The position numbers were made by a program, and so were the translations under genes. A stretch of DNA of 52,315 nt from Nioella sediminis (GTDB taxonomy: Bacteria; Pseudomonadota; Alphaproteobacteria; Rhodobacterales; Rhodobacteraceae). Location: the NCBI RefSeq assembly GCF_001879695.1, contig NZ_MNBL01000176.1:1-52315 (forward strand). Reading direction: 5' to 3'. The notes beneath the pieces were generated by a model that saw only the letters and a program-made list of their open reading frames with translations, did not search any database and was not told where the DNA came from. Shown one piece after another: positions 16,981-28,505 of this stretch (within the stretch, counting starts at the first letter, position 1; the number at the start of each line of letters is the position of its first letter).

Positions 16981-19857
16981 CTAGGTAGCGGTTCTCAGGT
17001 CCGCAGAAGGATCGTGAGAGCGTTCCCCCGCCGCCATCTGGCTCAACAGCGAGGCCCGCTTTCTGGCGGCGCGACTGAGTTCCAGCAGACCGAACCGCGC
17101 CACGGATATGGACATCACGGCATTGGCCACTGCGGCTGGATCATCCGCAGGCGTGGAAAAACCGGTTCGACCATGTTCGATCAATGTCGGCGGCGTTCCG
17201 CGACGATAGCAGATCACCGGGCGACCGCCTGCCATTGCCTCCAACGTCGTTCGCCCGAAAGACTCCGCGAAATGCGAAAGGACCAGCACAAGGTCCGTCT
17301 GTTCCACCGCGGCCACTGACCCATCGACATAGCCTGTGTGAACCGTGTTATCGGGAAGCGGGCCCAGTGCTTTCAGATCGGCAGAGTCCGGGCCGATCAG
17401 CAGGAACTTGCAACGCGCGTCAGGCGGGACGTTTTCCGAGGCCTCTGCTTTGGCAACCATGCGCGCAACCGAGACGAAATCCGCTACCCCCTTCTTGGCG
17501 ATGTTGCTGCTGATCAGGCCAACGCGCAGGGACGGCCCGGGGGCAAAGGGCAGATCGAACAGGGCAGGATCAATTTCATTGGGTTGCACGTCGACGCGAT
17601 CGGGGCAATCCAGCCAGTTTGCAACAGCAGCGGAATTCGCGATGAAACGATCGGCCTCGCTGAGGATGCGGCGTCTTAGACCGCGGGCGCTGTCGCCAAG
17701 AATGCGGCACAGTTGCGGGTCTTCGGCGGGCAACTCGCGGACCTGCACGATCGACGGGCATCCTTCAGCCCGCGCCGCCACCAATGGTGCATTCAGGACA
17801 ATCGTATTCACATGTATTGCGGTCGGGCGATAGGCTCGGATCATGGCTCGGATCGCGGAAACCGTGTGGTCTGACACGGGGCGAAAGCGATGCCGCCAGA
17901 GTTGCGGCAGGATCACAACCGCTGCCGACCTTTTCCGCACGTCGTCCAGGTACTGCTTATTCACGGCGGATGGCAGCACCGTCACAGGAGCGATCCGGGG
18001 ACCGTCGAGGCCGCTGCCGAGACGCTCCAACGCACGCAACAGGCTGCGCTCGGCCCCGAAAATCTGCCGATCGGCGGAATGCGCAAAGACAAGCGCGGTT
18101 TCGGCGTCGCTGCCTGCCAGCGCCCCTTCAAACCGGAACGGTTCAGCCGGGGGCTTGTCGGGGTGCTGCTCGTAATCCAGCAGCGGTACGGCCTGCGTGC
18201 CCAGTTTTCGCTTTGCCCGCCATGCAGAATCCGAAAACAGCGGGCCGGGATCGCGGTCTTCCTGTCCGCCGGTTTCCAGATAGTGGCGCACAGGGTCGAC
18301 ATCCGCAGCCAGCACGTCCTTGTTCCGCGTCAGATACCAAAGCGTATCGAAATGCGAAGACCCGGAAATGAAGGCGTAGTCACTGACCGCGGTCACATCA
18401 TCGGCAGGTCGAAGCTCTGGCGGCGCTGGAAATGGCCGTTCCGTCGGATATCTCGGAAGGAAAAGCGAGGCCGCCCGCGCCTCCGTGTCTGCGGTGCTGT
18501 CAATCGAAGACAGCCTGCTATCGTGCCAGTGCAGCGCGGCATCCAGGTAGCATCGGCGCGGACCCCGGAACTGGGTCGAAAGGTGCGTGGCGGACGACAG
18601 CGTCAAGGATTGCGGCGCGTTGCGCCCGAAGGCAAGGGGCACGCCGGGGTGCTGTTCGATCACTGAGTCAGAACCGAAGGCGGCAAGCAGGCGATGATAG
18701 TATTCGGTATCGGCATTGACGCGCACGCGGTCCCAATAGCCCACCTTCTCGCGCATCTCCGTGCGAACCATCAGGGACGAGACATTGCGATAGACCCAGC
18801 CTTGCTCGACCCGCCAAAGCGACATTGCAAGGTCAGACCCGGTCCGAACCCAGTGTGATGCACAGGCGACCGGGCCACTGTCGGCCAGAAGCGGCCCAAC
18901 CTGTGCCTCGATCTTTTGCGGATGGGACCAGTCATCGGAATCATGAACGGTGAAGAATGCACCACGGATGTCTGCCAGGCCGGTATTGCGGGCAACATAG
19001 GCGCCGCTATTCTCTGGCAGACGAATGACCCTGATGCGGGGATCTGCCTGCGCCGCCTCTTCCGCAACGCCCGCGGTGTTGTCGGTGCTGGCATCATCCA
19101 CCACGATGATCTCAAGATTGCGCCAGCTCTGGTCGGTCAACCCTCGCAGACATGTGCCCAGGGTCGCCTCAGACTGATGGGCGGGGACAATGACACTGAC
19201 AAGTGGCCCATCTTCTACCGGTGCAGGTGGGATCGGGGCCGTCAGCCTGTCCAGGCGCGGCAGCGTCCCCGGCCGCAAGCCAATGCCTGCCAGACCGGTT
19301 GCCGCGTAGATCTCGGCGAGATGGTTGGAAACAACGTGATCCGGGGCGTTTTCGGCAACTGCAATCTCGATCTCTGACAGTGAAAGATCGGCGTGATCGC
19401 CGAACCGGTCCCTGGCTTTCCGCAAAAGCTCTTTCGCAACCGACAGCTCTCGGCACATGGTTGCGGCCTTTACCCCAAGAACCCAGGGGCCTTTGTGCGG
19501 AATGATCGCGGTGCCCAGATCGCCACCATCGAAAAACGATCTGATGGCAGAATGCGCGGATTTCCAGCGTGATTTGCTGGCAGCATGACGCGCAAAGACC
19601 CATCCTGCGATCGCCCGTTCACGAGCCGACCCGTTTTTCAGCAGCAGCCGCAGTTCCGGTAACGCCTGTGCCTCGAATCCCCGCCACAGGTCATGATCGA
19701 GTTCCAATGCTCGCACCGGGCCGCCCAAGCGCCCCTCTGCGTGGCCATGGGCTGCGTAGTGCTCCCATGGATCCAGCCCTGCCGCGCGCACGTCGGAATA
19801 GGTCGAGAGATACCAGACCGGATCGAATTCCTCTTTCGTGAAGGCTGGCCCGATCAT
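16981..19857 (-). CDS. Bifunctional GT2-GT4 glycosyltransferase with FDxxWY repeats
   Basis: A 958-residue double glycosyltransferase. Residues about 10-45 carry one repeat of the type FDPVWYLSTYSDV...DPWEHY...EGR. A GT2 (GT-A fold) domain starts near 216 with PLVSVIVPAHQS, IIVVDDASTDNTA and the DSDDW metal-binding region. A second repeat (FDTLWYLTRNKDV) lies near 500. A GT4 (GT-B fold) domain spans about 595-930, with ESFGRTTLEAMAGGRPVICY carrying the family's EX7E-type donor site. The start ATG at 19857 overlaps the stop of the upstream gene, and longer starts would run into it. No signal peptide is seen. It probably adds two successive sugars in polymer or O-chain synthesis. Substrates cannot be read from the sequence. 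Confidence 0.9.
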   Translation of the reverse strand: MIGPAFTKEEFDPVWYLSTYSDVRAAGLDPWEHYAAHGHAEGRLGGPVRALELDHDLWRGFEAQALPELRLLLKNGSARERAIAGWVFARHAASKSRWKSAHSAIRSFFDGGDLGTAIIPHKGPWVLGVKAATMCRELSVAKELLRKARDRFGDHADLSLSEIEIAVAENAPDHVVSNHLAEIYAATGLAGIGLRPGTLPRLDRLTAPIPPAPVEDGPLVSVIVPAHQSEATLGTCLRGLTDQSWRNLEIIVVDDASTDNTAGVAEEAAQADPRIRVIRLPENSGAYVARNTGLADIRGAFFTVHDSDDWSHPQKIEAQVGPLLADSGPVACASHWVRTGSDLAMSLWRVEQGWVYRNVSSLMVRTEMREKVGYWDRVRVNADTEYYHRLLAAFGSDSVIEQHPGVPLAFGRNAPQSLTLSSATHLSTQFRGPRRCYLDAALHWHDSRLSSIDSTADTEARAASLFLPRYPTERPFPAPPELRPADDVTAVSDYAFISGSSHFDTLWYLTRNKDVLAADVDPVRHYLETGGQEDRDPGPLFSDSAWRAKRKLGTQAVPLLDYEQHPDKPPAEPFRFEGALAGSDAETALVFAHSADRQIFGAERSLLRALERLGSGLDGPRIAPVTVLPSAVNKQYLDDVRKRSAAVVILPQLWRHRFRPVSDHTVSAIRAMIRAYRPTAIHVNTIVLNAPLVAARAEGCPSIVQVRELPAEDPQLCRILGDSARGLRRRILSEADRFIANSAAVANWLDCPDRVDVQPNEIDPALFDLPFAPGPSLRVGLISSNIAKKGVADFVSVARMVAKAEASENVPPDARCKFLLIGPDSADLKALGPLPDNTVHTGYVDGSVAAVEQTDLVLVLSHFAESFGRTTLEAMAGGRPVICYRRGTPPTLIEHGRTGFSTPADDPAAVANAVMSISVARFGLLELSRAARKRASLLSQMAAGERSHDPSADLRTAT

Positions 19858-21986
19858 TTGAAAAGCCCGTGCAACGCGTCGAACGGGATCTTGGCACGCG
19901 CGACCCGACTGGCGCCCGCCTTGATCAGCTCCTGTTTGATGGCACGATTTCCGGCCCACCATTCCAACGGGCCCGTTGTGAACCGCTGCGCAGAGGATTC
20001 GCAGGTGGACGGATCATAGCGCCCCAGGCGGCGCCCCGTGCCGGGAAGCGTGGCGACCGGAGAATAACTTGCCAGAAGACGCACCCTCTCGGCCCGCAAC
20101 TCGGGAAGGGAACCGGGAAGCTCCAGCAACGCCTCAGGGTCAGGCGCGATCAGCAACGGGGCCGAGGCCGTTTCTCCCGGGCATAGGTGAAGAAGGCGCT
20201 GACCGTCGAGAGCTTCGCGCACCTTCGTGCACAGGCGGAAGGAGGTGTCGAGCATGTCCGGCGCCAGAGGTCTGGCAAGCGGCACCAGCCCGACCGGGCC
20301 TTCGGAAAGGGATGCCAGTTTCAGGCAGGTTTCCACCACCCAATCTCTGTGTCTCAAATCCGCGGCCAGTACCAAGGACAGTTTGTAGTTGGATTGATCA
20401 CGCCCTTTCATGATGCCGGGTGCGGGAAACGGGCGACTGTCTGCCGTGTAATGCAGATCGGCCACAGAGGCGGTGCGGTGGTGGTGTTCCTGCGCATCGA
20501 GATAGGCAAGACGAGCGCCAGTAACATAGCCGTCGATGGACAGGGGGCCACTGCGAACCGCGGACCCTTCCCTGTCGCGCAACATCGCCAGCGGGCCGGT
20601 TTTTCCGGAAATGACGGAGGCAGGCCCGAACACCCGGCGTAGTCGCCGTATCAGTTCATTGTCCGCCGCGACGCGCACAGTGTCCCAACATCCCAGGGAG
20701 TCGATCACGGGTTGTCGTCTGAACAGCAGGGACGCCGTGTTTTCCGTCAGAAAACTCGCCTCCGGGCTCAGACGCGTCAGTGTCAGGTCAGAATGCATGC
20801 GCACATGCTCGGACGTGCAGGCGATAGCCGTTCCGCTTTCAAGCATCAGCTCCATCTGCGCGGCAATCCGGTCGGGGTGGCACCAATCGTCCGCGTCATG
20901 AAGCGTAACGTATTCACCACGCGCCTCGGCAAGCCCGGCATTGCGTGCTGCATAGGCACCGCCGTTTTGCGAAAGCCGTTTCAGCCGGATGCGGGGATCG
21001 GCTCTTGCCGCATCTAGGGCGACCTGAGCGGTTCCATCGCTGCTGGCGTCGTCGATGACAATGATCTCCAGGTTGCGCCAGCTTTGGTCTGAAACGGCGC
21101 GCAATGCGGTTGGAAGGGTGTCTTCCGCCTGATGGGCCGCGATCAGGACGGACACCAGCGGTCCGTCTATGGGTTGGGGCGCGCGCTTGGGGGTCAGGCG
21201 GTCATAGGCCAGGCTGCTTGGGTCATCGCCCAAGGCCAGTTCGCCAAGGCCGTATGCCGTTAGCGCCCGGTTGATCAGCCTCAGCCGACTGTTTTCCGAG
21301 GCTTCAAAGCCTGCCAGCACAAACCAGGTTTCGTTGCACAGCAGATCCTTCATCTGCCAGTCGCGGATGACTTCGTCCGACGGGGCTGGCTGACCCGCCA
21401 ATGCATCTGCAACAAGGGCAACGGTCAGCAAACGACGGCGCAGAGCGGGGTCCGTCGCCGAGACAAGGGCTTTGTGGGCGAGCCGACCTGCCGTTGTCGC
21501 ACTGTCAGGGGATTGGGTCATCCGCCATTGCCGAAGGTGCCAAAGCGCCAGGTCACGGCCAGCGAACCCCGCAGCATCGCCCGTTTCCTCATCCAAGAGG
21601 CGCTGGAGCCGCTCTAGGGCGGATGCCTGACCGAGCACGTTCAGCCGATTGCGAAGCACATCGCTTTTTGCACGCGCCCGCAAGATTGGGTCTTGTTGAA
21701 GGGGATTGGCTGCACGGCCTTCTGACGCGCCGTATTGCAGGTAGTGCGTCAGCGCATCCATGCCGCTATCCGCAACTTCTCGGAAGCAGGCCATATAAGC
21801 ACGGGTGTCGAACTCGGGCCCGGGGCTGCGCCCAAGGCCCCAACCGATCTTCAGGAAATGATCCAACGGGTCCAGCCCGGACAAGGCCACGTCCCCGTTC
21901 CGCGTCGCGTACCATTCCGCGTCGAAAAGGGCGGAGTCCTCCAACAATCTTGCGCGAGACGTGTCGATGGTGGTTTCGCCGGACAT
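19854..21986 (-). CDS. GT2 family glycosyltransferase with two FDxxWY repeats
   Basis: A 710-residue protein. Two tandem repeats occupy about residues 20-95 (FDAEWYATRNGDVALSGLDP, then FDTRAYMACFREVADSGMDA, ending HYLQYGASEGR). The GT2 domain starts near 274 (PLVSVLIAAHQAEDTL) and contains IIVIDDASSDGTA and DADDW, the nucleotide- and metal-binding segments. The C-terminal 200 residues resemble no domain I recognise. The GT2 core is closely related to that of the downstream gene, including a shared DQSWRNLEIIV, so the two probably arose by duplication. It lies five bases after the small repeat protein gene and overlaps the next gene by four bases. Confidence 0.9.
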   Translation of the reverse strand: MSGETTIDTSRARLLEDSALFDAEWYATRNGDVALSGLDPLDHFLKIGWGLGRSPGPEFDTRAYMACFREVADSGMDALTHYLQYGASEGRAANPLQQDPILRARAKSDVLRNRLNVLGQASALERLQRLLDEETGDAAGFAGRDLALWHLRQWRMTQSPDSATTAGRLAHKALVSATDPALRRRLLTVALVADALAGQPAPSDEVIRDWQMKDLLCNETWFVLAGFEASENSRLRLINRALTAYGLGELALGDDPSSLAYDRLTPKRAPQPIDGPLVSVLIAAHQAEDTLPTALRAVSDQSWRNLEIIVIDDASSDGTAQVALDAARADPRIRLKRLSQNGGAYAARNAGLAEARGEYVTLHDADDWCHPDRIAAQMELMLESGTAIACTSEHVRMHSDLTLTRLSPEASFLTENTASLLFRRQPVIDSLGCWDTVRVAADNELIRRLRRVFGPASVISGKTGPLAMLRDREGSAVRSGPLSIDGYVTGARLAYLDAQEHHHRTASVADLHYTADSRPFPAPGIMKGRDQSNYKLSLVLAADLRHRDWVVETCLKLASLSEGPVGLVPLARPLAPDMLDTSFRLCTKVREALDGQRLLHLCPGETASAPLLIAPDPEALLELPGSLPELRAERVRLLASYSPVATLPGTGRRLGRYDPSTCESSAQRFTTGPLEWWAGNRAIKQELIKAGASRVARAKIPFDALHGLFK

Positions 21987-21991
21987 TGCGC

Positions 21992-22492
21992 CTAGCCTCC
22001 GGCGGTTGGACCAAGCCGCCGACCTTCCGCTTGTCCGTGTAAAACGTAATGAGCCAGAGCAGGCCAGCCAGCCTCGGCGACATCCGGATTGGCGCTGTAA
22101 TAGGCCTTGGTCTGGAAATCCGGCCCCGGATCATGCCCGGCAAACGCGCCACGCAGCAAGTAGTGGATCGCGGCCTTGTCCGGGCCATCGCATTCGGGGT
22201 AGCGCGCCGCGTACCAGTTCGCGTCGAAATAGCGGCTTCTTGCCAATGCGTTCGCCTGATGACGCAGCATCAGGCGGTGGCGCAGCCTGGCCAGTCGTGT
22301 TCTCAGCCATCCACGGCTGAGTCCAGTTGGCGTCTGGCGAGTGGCCTCGGCGATGACGGTCTCGTCCGACTGTCGCAGCAACGCAAGAATTTCCGCATCC
22401 CGCTGCGCCAGTTCAGCCCGAAGTGACAGAATTTCAGCCCGCAGCATCGCCTGCATGTCCGCATCGGGTTGGTTTCTGTCCGTTTCAATCAT
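21992..22492 (-). CDS. Small coiled-coil plus two FDxxWY repeats, no catalytic domain
   Basis: A 166-residue protein. A short coiled coil at about 12-45 (AMLRAEILSLRAELAQRDAE) is followed by a basic stretch, then two repeats: YFDANWYAARYPECDGPDKA with HYLLRGAFAGHDPGPDFQ, and YYSANPDVAEAGWPALAHYV with GQAEGRRLGP. These repeats also occur in both glycosyltransferases downstream, but here no enzyme domain is attached, so a scaffold or glycan-binding adaptor role is plausible. This is inference. The ATG is at 22492. It sits 68 bases after manC and five bases before the GT2 gene, in one operon. Confidence 0.75.
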   Translation of the reverse strand: MIETDRNQPDADMQAMLRAEILSLRAELAQRDAEILALLRQSDETVIAEATRQTPTGLSRGWLRTRLARLRHRLMLRHQANALARSRYFDANWYAARYPECDGPDKAAIHYLLRGAFAGHDPGPDFQTKAYYSANPDVAEAGWPALAHYVLHGQAEGRRLGPTAGG

Positions 22493-22560
22493 AAGTCATC
22501 CGATTGGTGACAGGTACGGGTACTCATTGCCTCTACGCATTGCACGGCCTCTTCACCGTG

Positions 22561-24018
22561 TCACCCTTTCGCGCCTTGCCCGCGGGAATAGACATCCTCG
22601 TACCGAATGATGTCATCCTCACCCAGGTAGCTACCCGTCTGAACCTCGATCAGCACCATGTCGACCTTACCCGGGTTTTCCATCCTGTGCACGGCTCCGA
22701 GAGGAATGTAGACGGACTCGTTTTCGGAAATCAGCTTGACCGTGTCGTCAACCGTAACCTTCGCGGTACCCTGCACGACGATCCAGTGTTCCGATCTGTG
22801 GTGATGGCTCTGAAGACTGAGGCTTGCACCGGGCTTGACCACGATTCGTTTGACCTGAAACCGCTCGCCAAGCACGAGCGTTTCGAAATGTCCCCATGGG
22901 CGGTAGTCAATGGGCAGGGCTTCTGCCTGACGGGCACCTTTTGCGGCAAGGCTCTGAACGGCGAGTTTCACGTCCTGCGTTCTGTTGATATCGGCAATCA
23001 ACACCGCGTCCGGCATGGCAATGGCAACGATGCCGTCCAGGCCAAGCCCGACAAGTTCCTGATCCGGGTGCTCTGACCGAAGCAGGGAATTCTTGCAGTC
23101 GATGGCCGTTACCGGCCCCGCGCAGGCAACACCATCTGAATCGATTGCGCTTTGATCGCGGACAGCGCTCCAGCTTCCCAGATCGCTCCAACTGCCCCGG
23201 AAGGGAACCACGCTGAGATTGTCGGCCTTTTCCATGACCGCATAGTCGATCGAGATGTTCTGCACCTCTGCCCAGGGATCTGGGGCAAGGCGGAAGAACC
23301 CGAGATCCGGTTCACCCTGCTCCACCGCGGCGCGAACGGGTGTCACGAGATCAGGCGCATGGCGTTCGAAGGCAGAGATGATGTCCTTGGCGGCGAACAG
23401 GAAAATACCCGCGTTCCAAAGGAACCCGCCATCGGCAACCATCTGTTCAGCCGTGGCCTGGTCGGGCTTCTCGACAAAGCGTTCCAGCTTGTAGGCCGCG
23501 TCCTTGTCATGCGTTCCAGCCAGTTTGAGGTATCCGTACCCGGTTTCCGGGTAACTGGGGGCAATGCCGAACGTCACGAGATCGCCGTTCAGGGCCGCGC
23601 CTGCCGCCAGTTCCAGTGCCGCGGCAAATGCATCGGCATCCGGCAGGATATGGTCGGATGGCGCGACAAGCAGCAGAGCCTCGGGCGAGGTCTTGGCAAT
23701 GTGCAACGCGGCGGCCAGAACCGCCGGGGCCGTATTTCGCCCCTCGGGCTCGATCAGGATGGCGCCCGGATCAATGCCGATGTCCTGCAATTGTTCGGTC
23801 ACGACAAAGCGAAAGTCGGATCCGGTCAGGATCGTAGGCGCGGCAAAGGTCACCGCGCCGCGCGTGCCGGTCATGCGTTCTGCGCATCGTTGATAGAGCG
23901 ACCGGTCGCCAATCAACTGAACGAACTGTTTGGGATAGCTCTTGCGCGACAAGGGCCAAAGACGGGTGCCCGAACCGCCACACAATACCAATGGATGAAT
24001 TTCAAACGACGGCTGCAT
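22561..24018 (-). CDS. manC: Mannose-1-phosphate guanylyltransferase / mannose-6-phosphate isomerase
   Basis: Makes GDP-mannose from mannose-1-phosphate and GTP. The second domain converts fructose-6-phosphate and mannose-6-phosphate. The 485-residue protein has the nucleotidyltransferase signature LVLCGGSGTRLWPLSRKSYP near residues 10-29, with the PKQF that follows. FVEKPD lies in the catalytic core. A C-terminal cupin domain (about 370-480) has metal-ligand histidines in QSHHHRSEHW. Length and order match the type II bifunctional enzymes (XanB, AlgA, CpsB). GDP-mannose is the substrate of Gmd at 1949, so this gene links the two polysaccharide loci. No phosphomannomutase is seen in the window. 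It is the first gene of the minus-strand operon. Confidence 0.96.
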   Translation of the reverse strand: MQPSFEIHPLVLCGGSGTRLWPLSRKSYPKQFVQLIGDRSLYQRCAERMTGTRGAVTFAAPTILTGSDFRFVVTEQLQDIGIDPGAILIEPEGRNTAPAVLAAALHIAKTSPEALLLVAPSDHILPDADAFAAALELAAGAALNGDLVTFGIAPSYPETGYGYLKLAGTHDKDAAYKLERFVEKPDQATAEQMVADGGFLWNAGIFLFAAKDIISAFERHAPDLVTPVRAAVEQGEPDLGFFRLAPDPWAEVQNISIDYAVMEKADNLSVVPFRGSWSDLGSWSAVRDQSAIDSDGVACAGPVTAIDCKNSLLRSEHPDQELVGLGLDGIVAIAMPDAVLIADINRTQDVKLAVQSLAAKGARQAEALPIDYRPWGHFETLVLGERFQVKRIVVKPGASLSLQSHHHRSEHWIVVQGTAKVTVDDTVKLISENESVYIPLGAVHRMENPGKVDMVLIEVQTGSYLGEDDIIRYEDVYSRGQGAKG

Positions 24019-26358
<2,340 letters not shown>

Positions 26359-26392
26359 CCTTGGGTGTTTCGCCGCCTGTCGGCGTCGACCC

Positions 26393-26413
26393 GCGGGGGG
26401 ATCCTCCCCCCGC
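26393..26413 (+). terminator. Strong GC palindrome after fadH
   Basis: A perfect 9-bp stem GCGGGGGGA (26393-26401) and TCCCCCCGC (26405-26413) with a 3-base loop lies 35 bases after the fadH stop. A short T-rich stretch (TATTTTTA) comes only about 13 bases later, so this may be a terminator or a dispersed intergenic element. Confidence 0.45.
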
Positions 26414-26617
26414 ACCCCCCTGAGGTATTTTTACCAAGATGAAAGGGGATGAGGCATGGTTTCCACGTCGCAGTGAGGGCCGGACTGTGTCATTTTTTGT
26501 TTCCCCGCCCTTAACGATCCCCGGTAATACCCGGCTTTGGCCTGTAGTGCTCCGCAATCGCGCCGCATTTGGAAACGATACCAATATGCGAAACGAAAAG
26601 AGCACACAGGTGACCCA

Positions 26618-27523
26618 ATGGACCGTCTTACGGAAATGGAAGCCTTCGCCACAGTCGTGGACCAGGGGGGGTTCACGGATGCGGCCAAGAAAATGGGGAT
26701 CTCGAAATCTGCTGTATCCAAGCATGTTTCGAGTCTGGAAACCCGCCTCGGCGCACGGCTGCTGAACCGGACTACCCGGCGCGTCAGCCCGACCGAGATC
26801 GGCCTGGCCTATTACGACCGCGCCCGGCGCGTGTTGAACGATGCAGGCGAGGCCGATGCGCTGGTGACCGCGATGCAATCGGCACCCTCGGGCATGCTGC
26901 GTGTGTCGGTGGCGACGGATTTCGGGGTCAATCACCTGTCGCCCATCCTTGGCGACTTCCTGCATGCCTTCCCGGATATCACCGTCAACATGGTGCTGAA
27001 CAACCGCTATGTGGAGCTGATTTCCGAAGGGTTCGACATGGCCATTCGGGTGGGTGAGCTGGAGGACAGTTCCCTGCGCGCCCGGAAGCTGACGGAAACC
27101 ACCAAGCGGATGATCGCGAGCCCCGACTATTTCAAGAAATTCGGCCGACCCGAGCGGATCGACGATCTGAACGACCATAAGCTGCTGCATTATTCCAATC
27201 AGGCGGCGGGCAATGTGTGGAAAATCACCGCGCCCTCTGGCGAGGTGCGTCAGGTGCGGACCGCTGGCTCGCTGACAGTGAACGATGGCCAGTCGCTGCT
27301 GAATGCCGCCATCGGCGGGCTTGGCATCGCCTATCTGCCCAGTTTCCTCTATGCCGAACCGATGCGGCAGGGCCTGCTGGTCGATGCGATCCCGGAGTTG
27401 CCCGAGGAAACCCAAGGCATCTACGCGATCTACCCGCCGGGCCGCTACACGCAGCCCAAGGTGCGCGCCTTCATCGACTTCCTTGTCGACCAGTTCCGCG
27501 ACAAGGGCCCCGGCGACTGGTGA
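26618..27523 (+). CDS. LysR family transcriptional regulator
   Basis: A DNA-binding regulator of 301 residues, the normal size for LysR proteins. The N-terminal winged helix-turn-helix spans about 1-60, with FATVVDQGGFTDAAKKMGIS and SAVSKHVSSLETRLGARLL. A periplasmic-binding-protein-like effector domain covers about 90-295. The ATG at 26618 is preferred because the family's start (MDRLTEMEAF) lies there. The 27 residues upstream are unlike any HTH protein. It sits on the same strand as fadH but 259 bases away, and the next gene is convergent, so its target cannot be inferred. The subgroup resembles the CrgA/AaeR-type regulators of aromatic and stress genes. Confidence 0.93.
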   Translation: MDRLTEMEAFATVVDQGGFTDAAKKMGISKSAVSKHVSSLETRLGARLLNRTTRRVSPTEIGLAYYDRARRVLNDAGEADALVTAMQSAPSGMLRVSVATDFGVNHLSPILGDFLHAFPDITVNMVLNNRYVELISEGFDMAIRVGELEDSSLRARKLTETTKRMIASPDYFKKFGRPERIDDLNDHKLLHYSNQAAGNVWKITAPSGEVRQVRTAGSLTVNDGQSLLNAAIGGLGIAYLPSFLYAEPMRQGLLVDAIPELPEETQGIYAIYPPGRYTQPKVRAFIDFLVDQFRDKGPGDW

Positions 27524-27551
27524 TTATCTGAGAATTTACGGTTCATGCCGA

Positions 27552-27571
27552 CCCCGCCAACCCCGGCGGGG
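27552..27571. terminator. GC hairpin between convergent lysR-type and ompA-like genes
   Basis: A 7-bp stem CCCCGCC (27552-27558) and GGCGGGG (27565-27571) with loop AACCCC lies in the 52-base gap between two convergent stops. There is no T run on either side. It may still limit read-through in both directions. Confidence 0.35.
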
Positions 27572-27575
27572 CAAC

Positions 27576-28505
27576 TCAGCGGGTTGAAGTCACGACGACT
27601 TCGACCCGCCTATTTTGTTGGCGGCCTTCGTCGCTGGCATTGTTGGCGCGCGGGGCCAGATAGCCGACGCCCTCGGCCCCGAGCTGCGCGGCGCTGACCC
27701 CGAGCGACTGGATCAGGAAGGCACGCACCGCCTCGGCCCGGGCCCGGCTGAGCGCGATATTCCCTTCAAGCGAGCCTTCCGCATCCGTATGGCCCACCAG
27801 CACGACGCGCGTTTCGGGATTGTCGTTCAGGAAAGCGGCAAGATCCATCAGCGAAGGGTAGTCTCCCTCTGCAAGCGTCGATGACCCGGTGGAGAAGCTG
27901 AGATCAGCCAGCGTGGCGGTGCCCTGGACCGCCAGGCTTTCGCGGATATCAACGATTTCATCCCCGTCAGGCGACCGGGTGGACACTGCGACCGAAACCG
28001 GGATCATGTCGGCGGGGCTGATGCGGACCATGTGGATATAGCCGCGCAGGCCGCCGCGAGAGGTCAACACACCCACATATTCGGTGCCGGCCTCGCCCTC
28101 CAACTGAGCGACGAAATAGGAATAGTCCCCCAGATCCACATGCATCGCCGGTTCCGGCGTCACGTCCATGGCAAAGCGGAAATCGAACCCGCCGCAAAGT
28201 GTGGCATCGCAGGCGAAGACCGGGGCATAGCCCTGCGCTTCGATCTGTCCCCGCAGAGAGGCCATCAGTTGCGCACTGTTGCCGCTATAGTCCTGAACCT
28301 GCCAGACTTGACGGGCCAGCGCGCCCTCTACCGTCATCATCTCTGCCCCGGTTCCCAGCCACGGGCTGACTGGCAGGCTGTAATAGGTGGCGCTCTCGGT
28401 TTCCTCATGCGACAGCTCGGATACGCCCGGCAGCTCCAACTCCAACGCGTGAAGCGGAAGGGCGGCGGCGAGTGCCACAAGGGATATAAGAGCGCCCCTG
28501 ATCAC
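27576..28505 (-). CDS. OmpA family protein, exported
   Basis: A 309-residue envelope protein. Residues 1 to about 20 are a signal peptide (GALISLVALAAALPLHA). The middle region (to about 190) is an unassigned beta-rich domain with two cysteines. The C-terminal OmpA-like peptidoglycan-binding domain (about 195-305) has VVLVGHTDAEGSLEGNIALS and GRQQNRRVEVVV, the residues that contact diaminopimelate in this family. The start codon is GTG (28503-28505) and overlaps the stop of the AhpD-like gene upstream, so they are likely cotranscribed. The probable role is anchoring or envelope integrity. Confidence 0.9.
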   Translation of the reverse strand: MIRGALISLVALAAALPLHALELELPGVSELSHEETESATYYSLPVSPWLGTGAEMMTVEGALARQVWQVQDYSGNSAQLMASLRGQIEAQGYAPVFACDATLCGGFDFRFAMDVTPEPAMHVDLGDYSYFVAQLEGEAGTEYVGVLTSRGGLRGYIHMVRISPADMIPVSVAVSTRSPDGDEIVDIRESLAVQGTATLADLSFSTGSSTLAEGDYPSLMDLAAFLNDNPETRVVLVGHTDAEGSLEGNIALSRARAEAVRAFLIQSLGVSAAQLGAEGVGYLAPRANNASDEGRQQNRRVEVVVTSTR

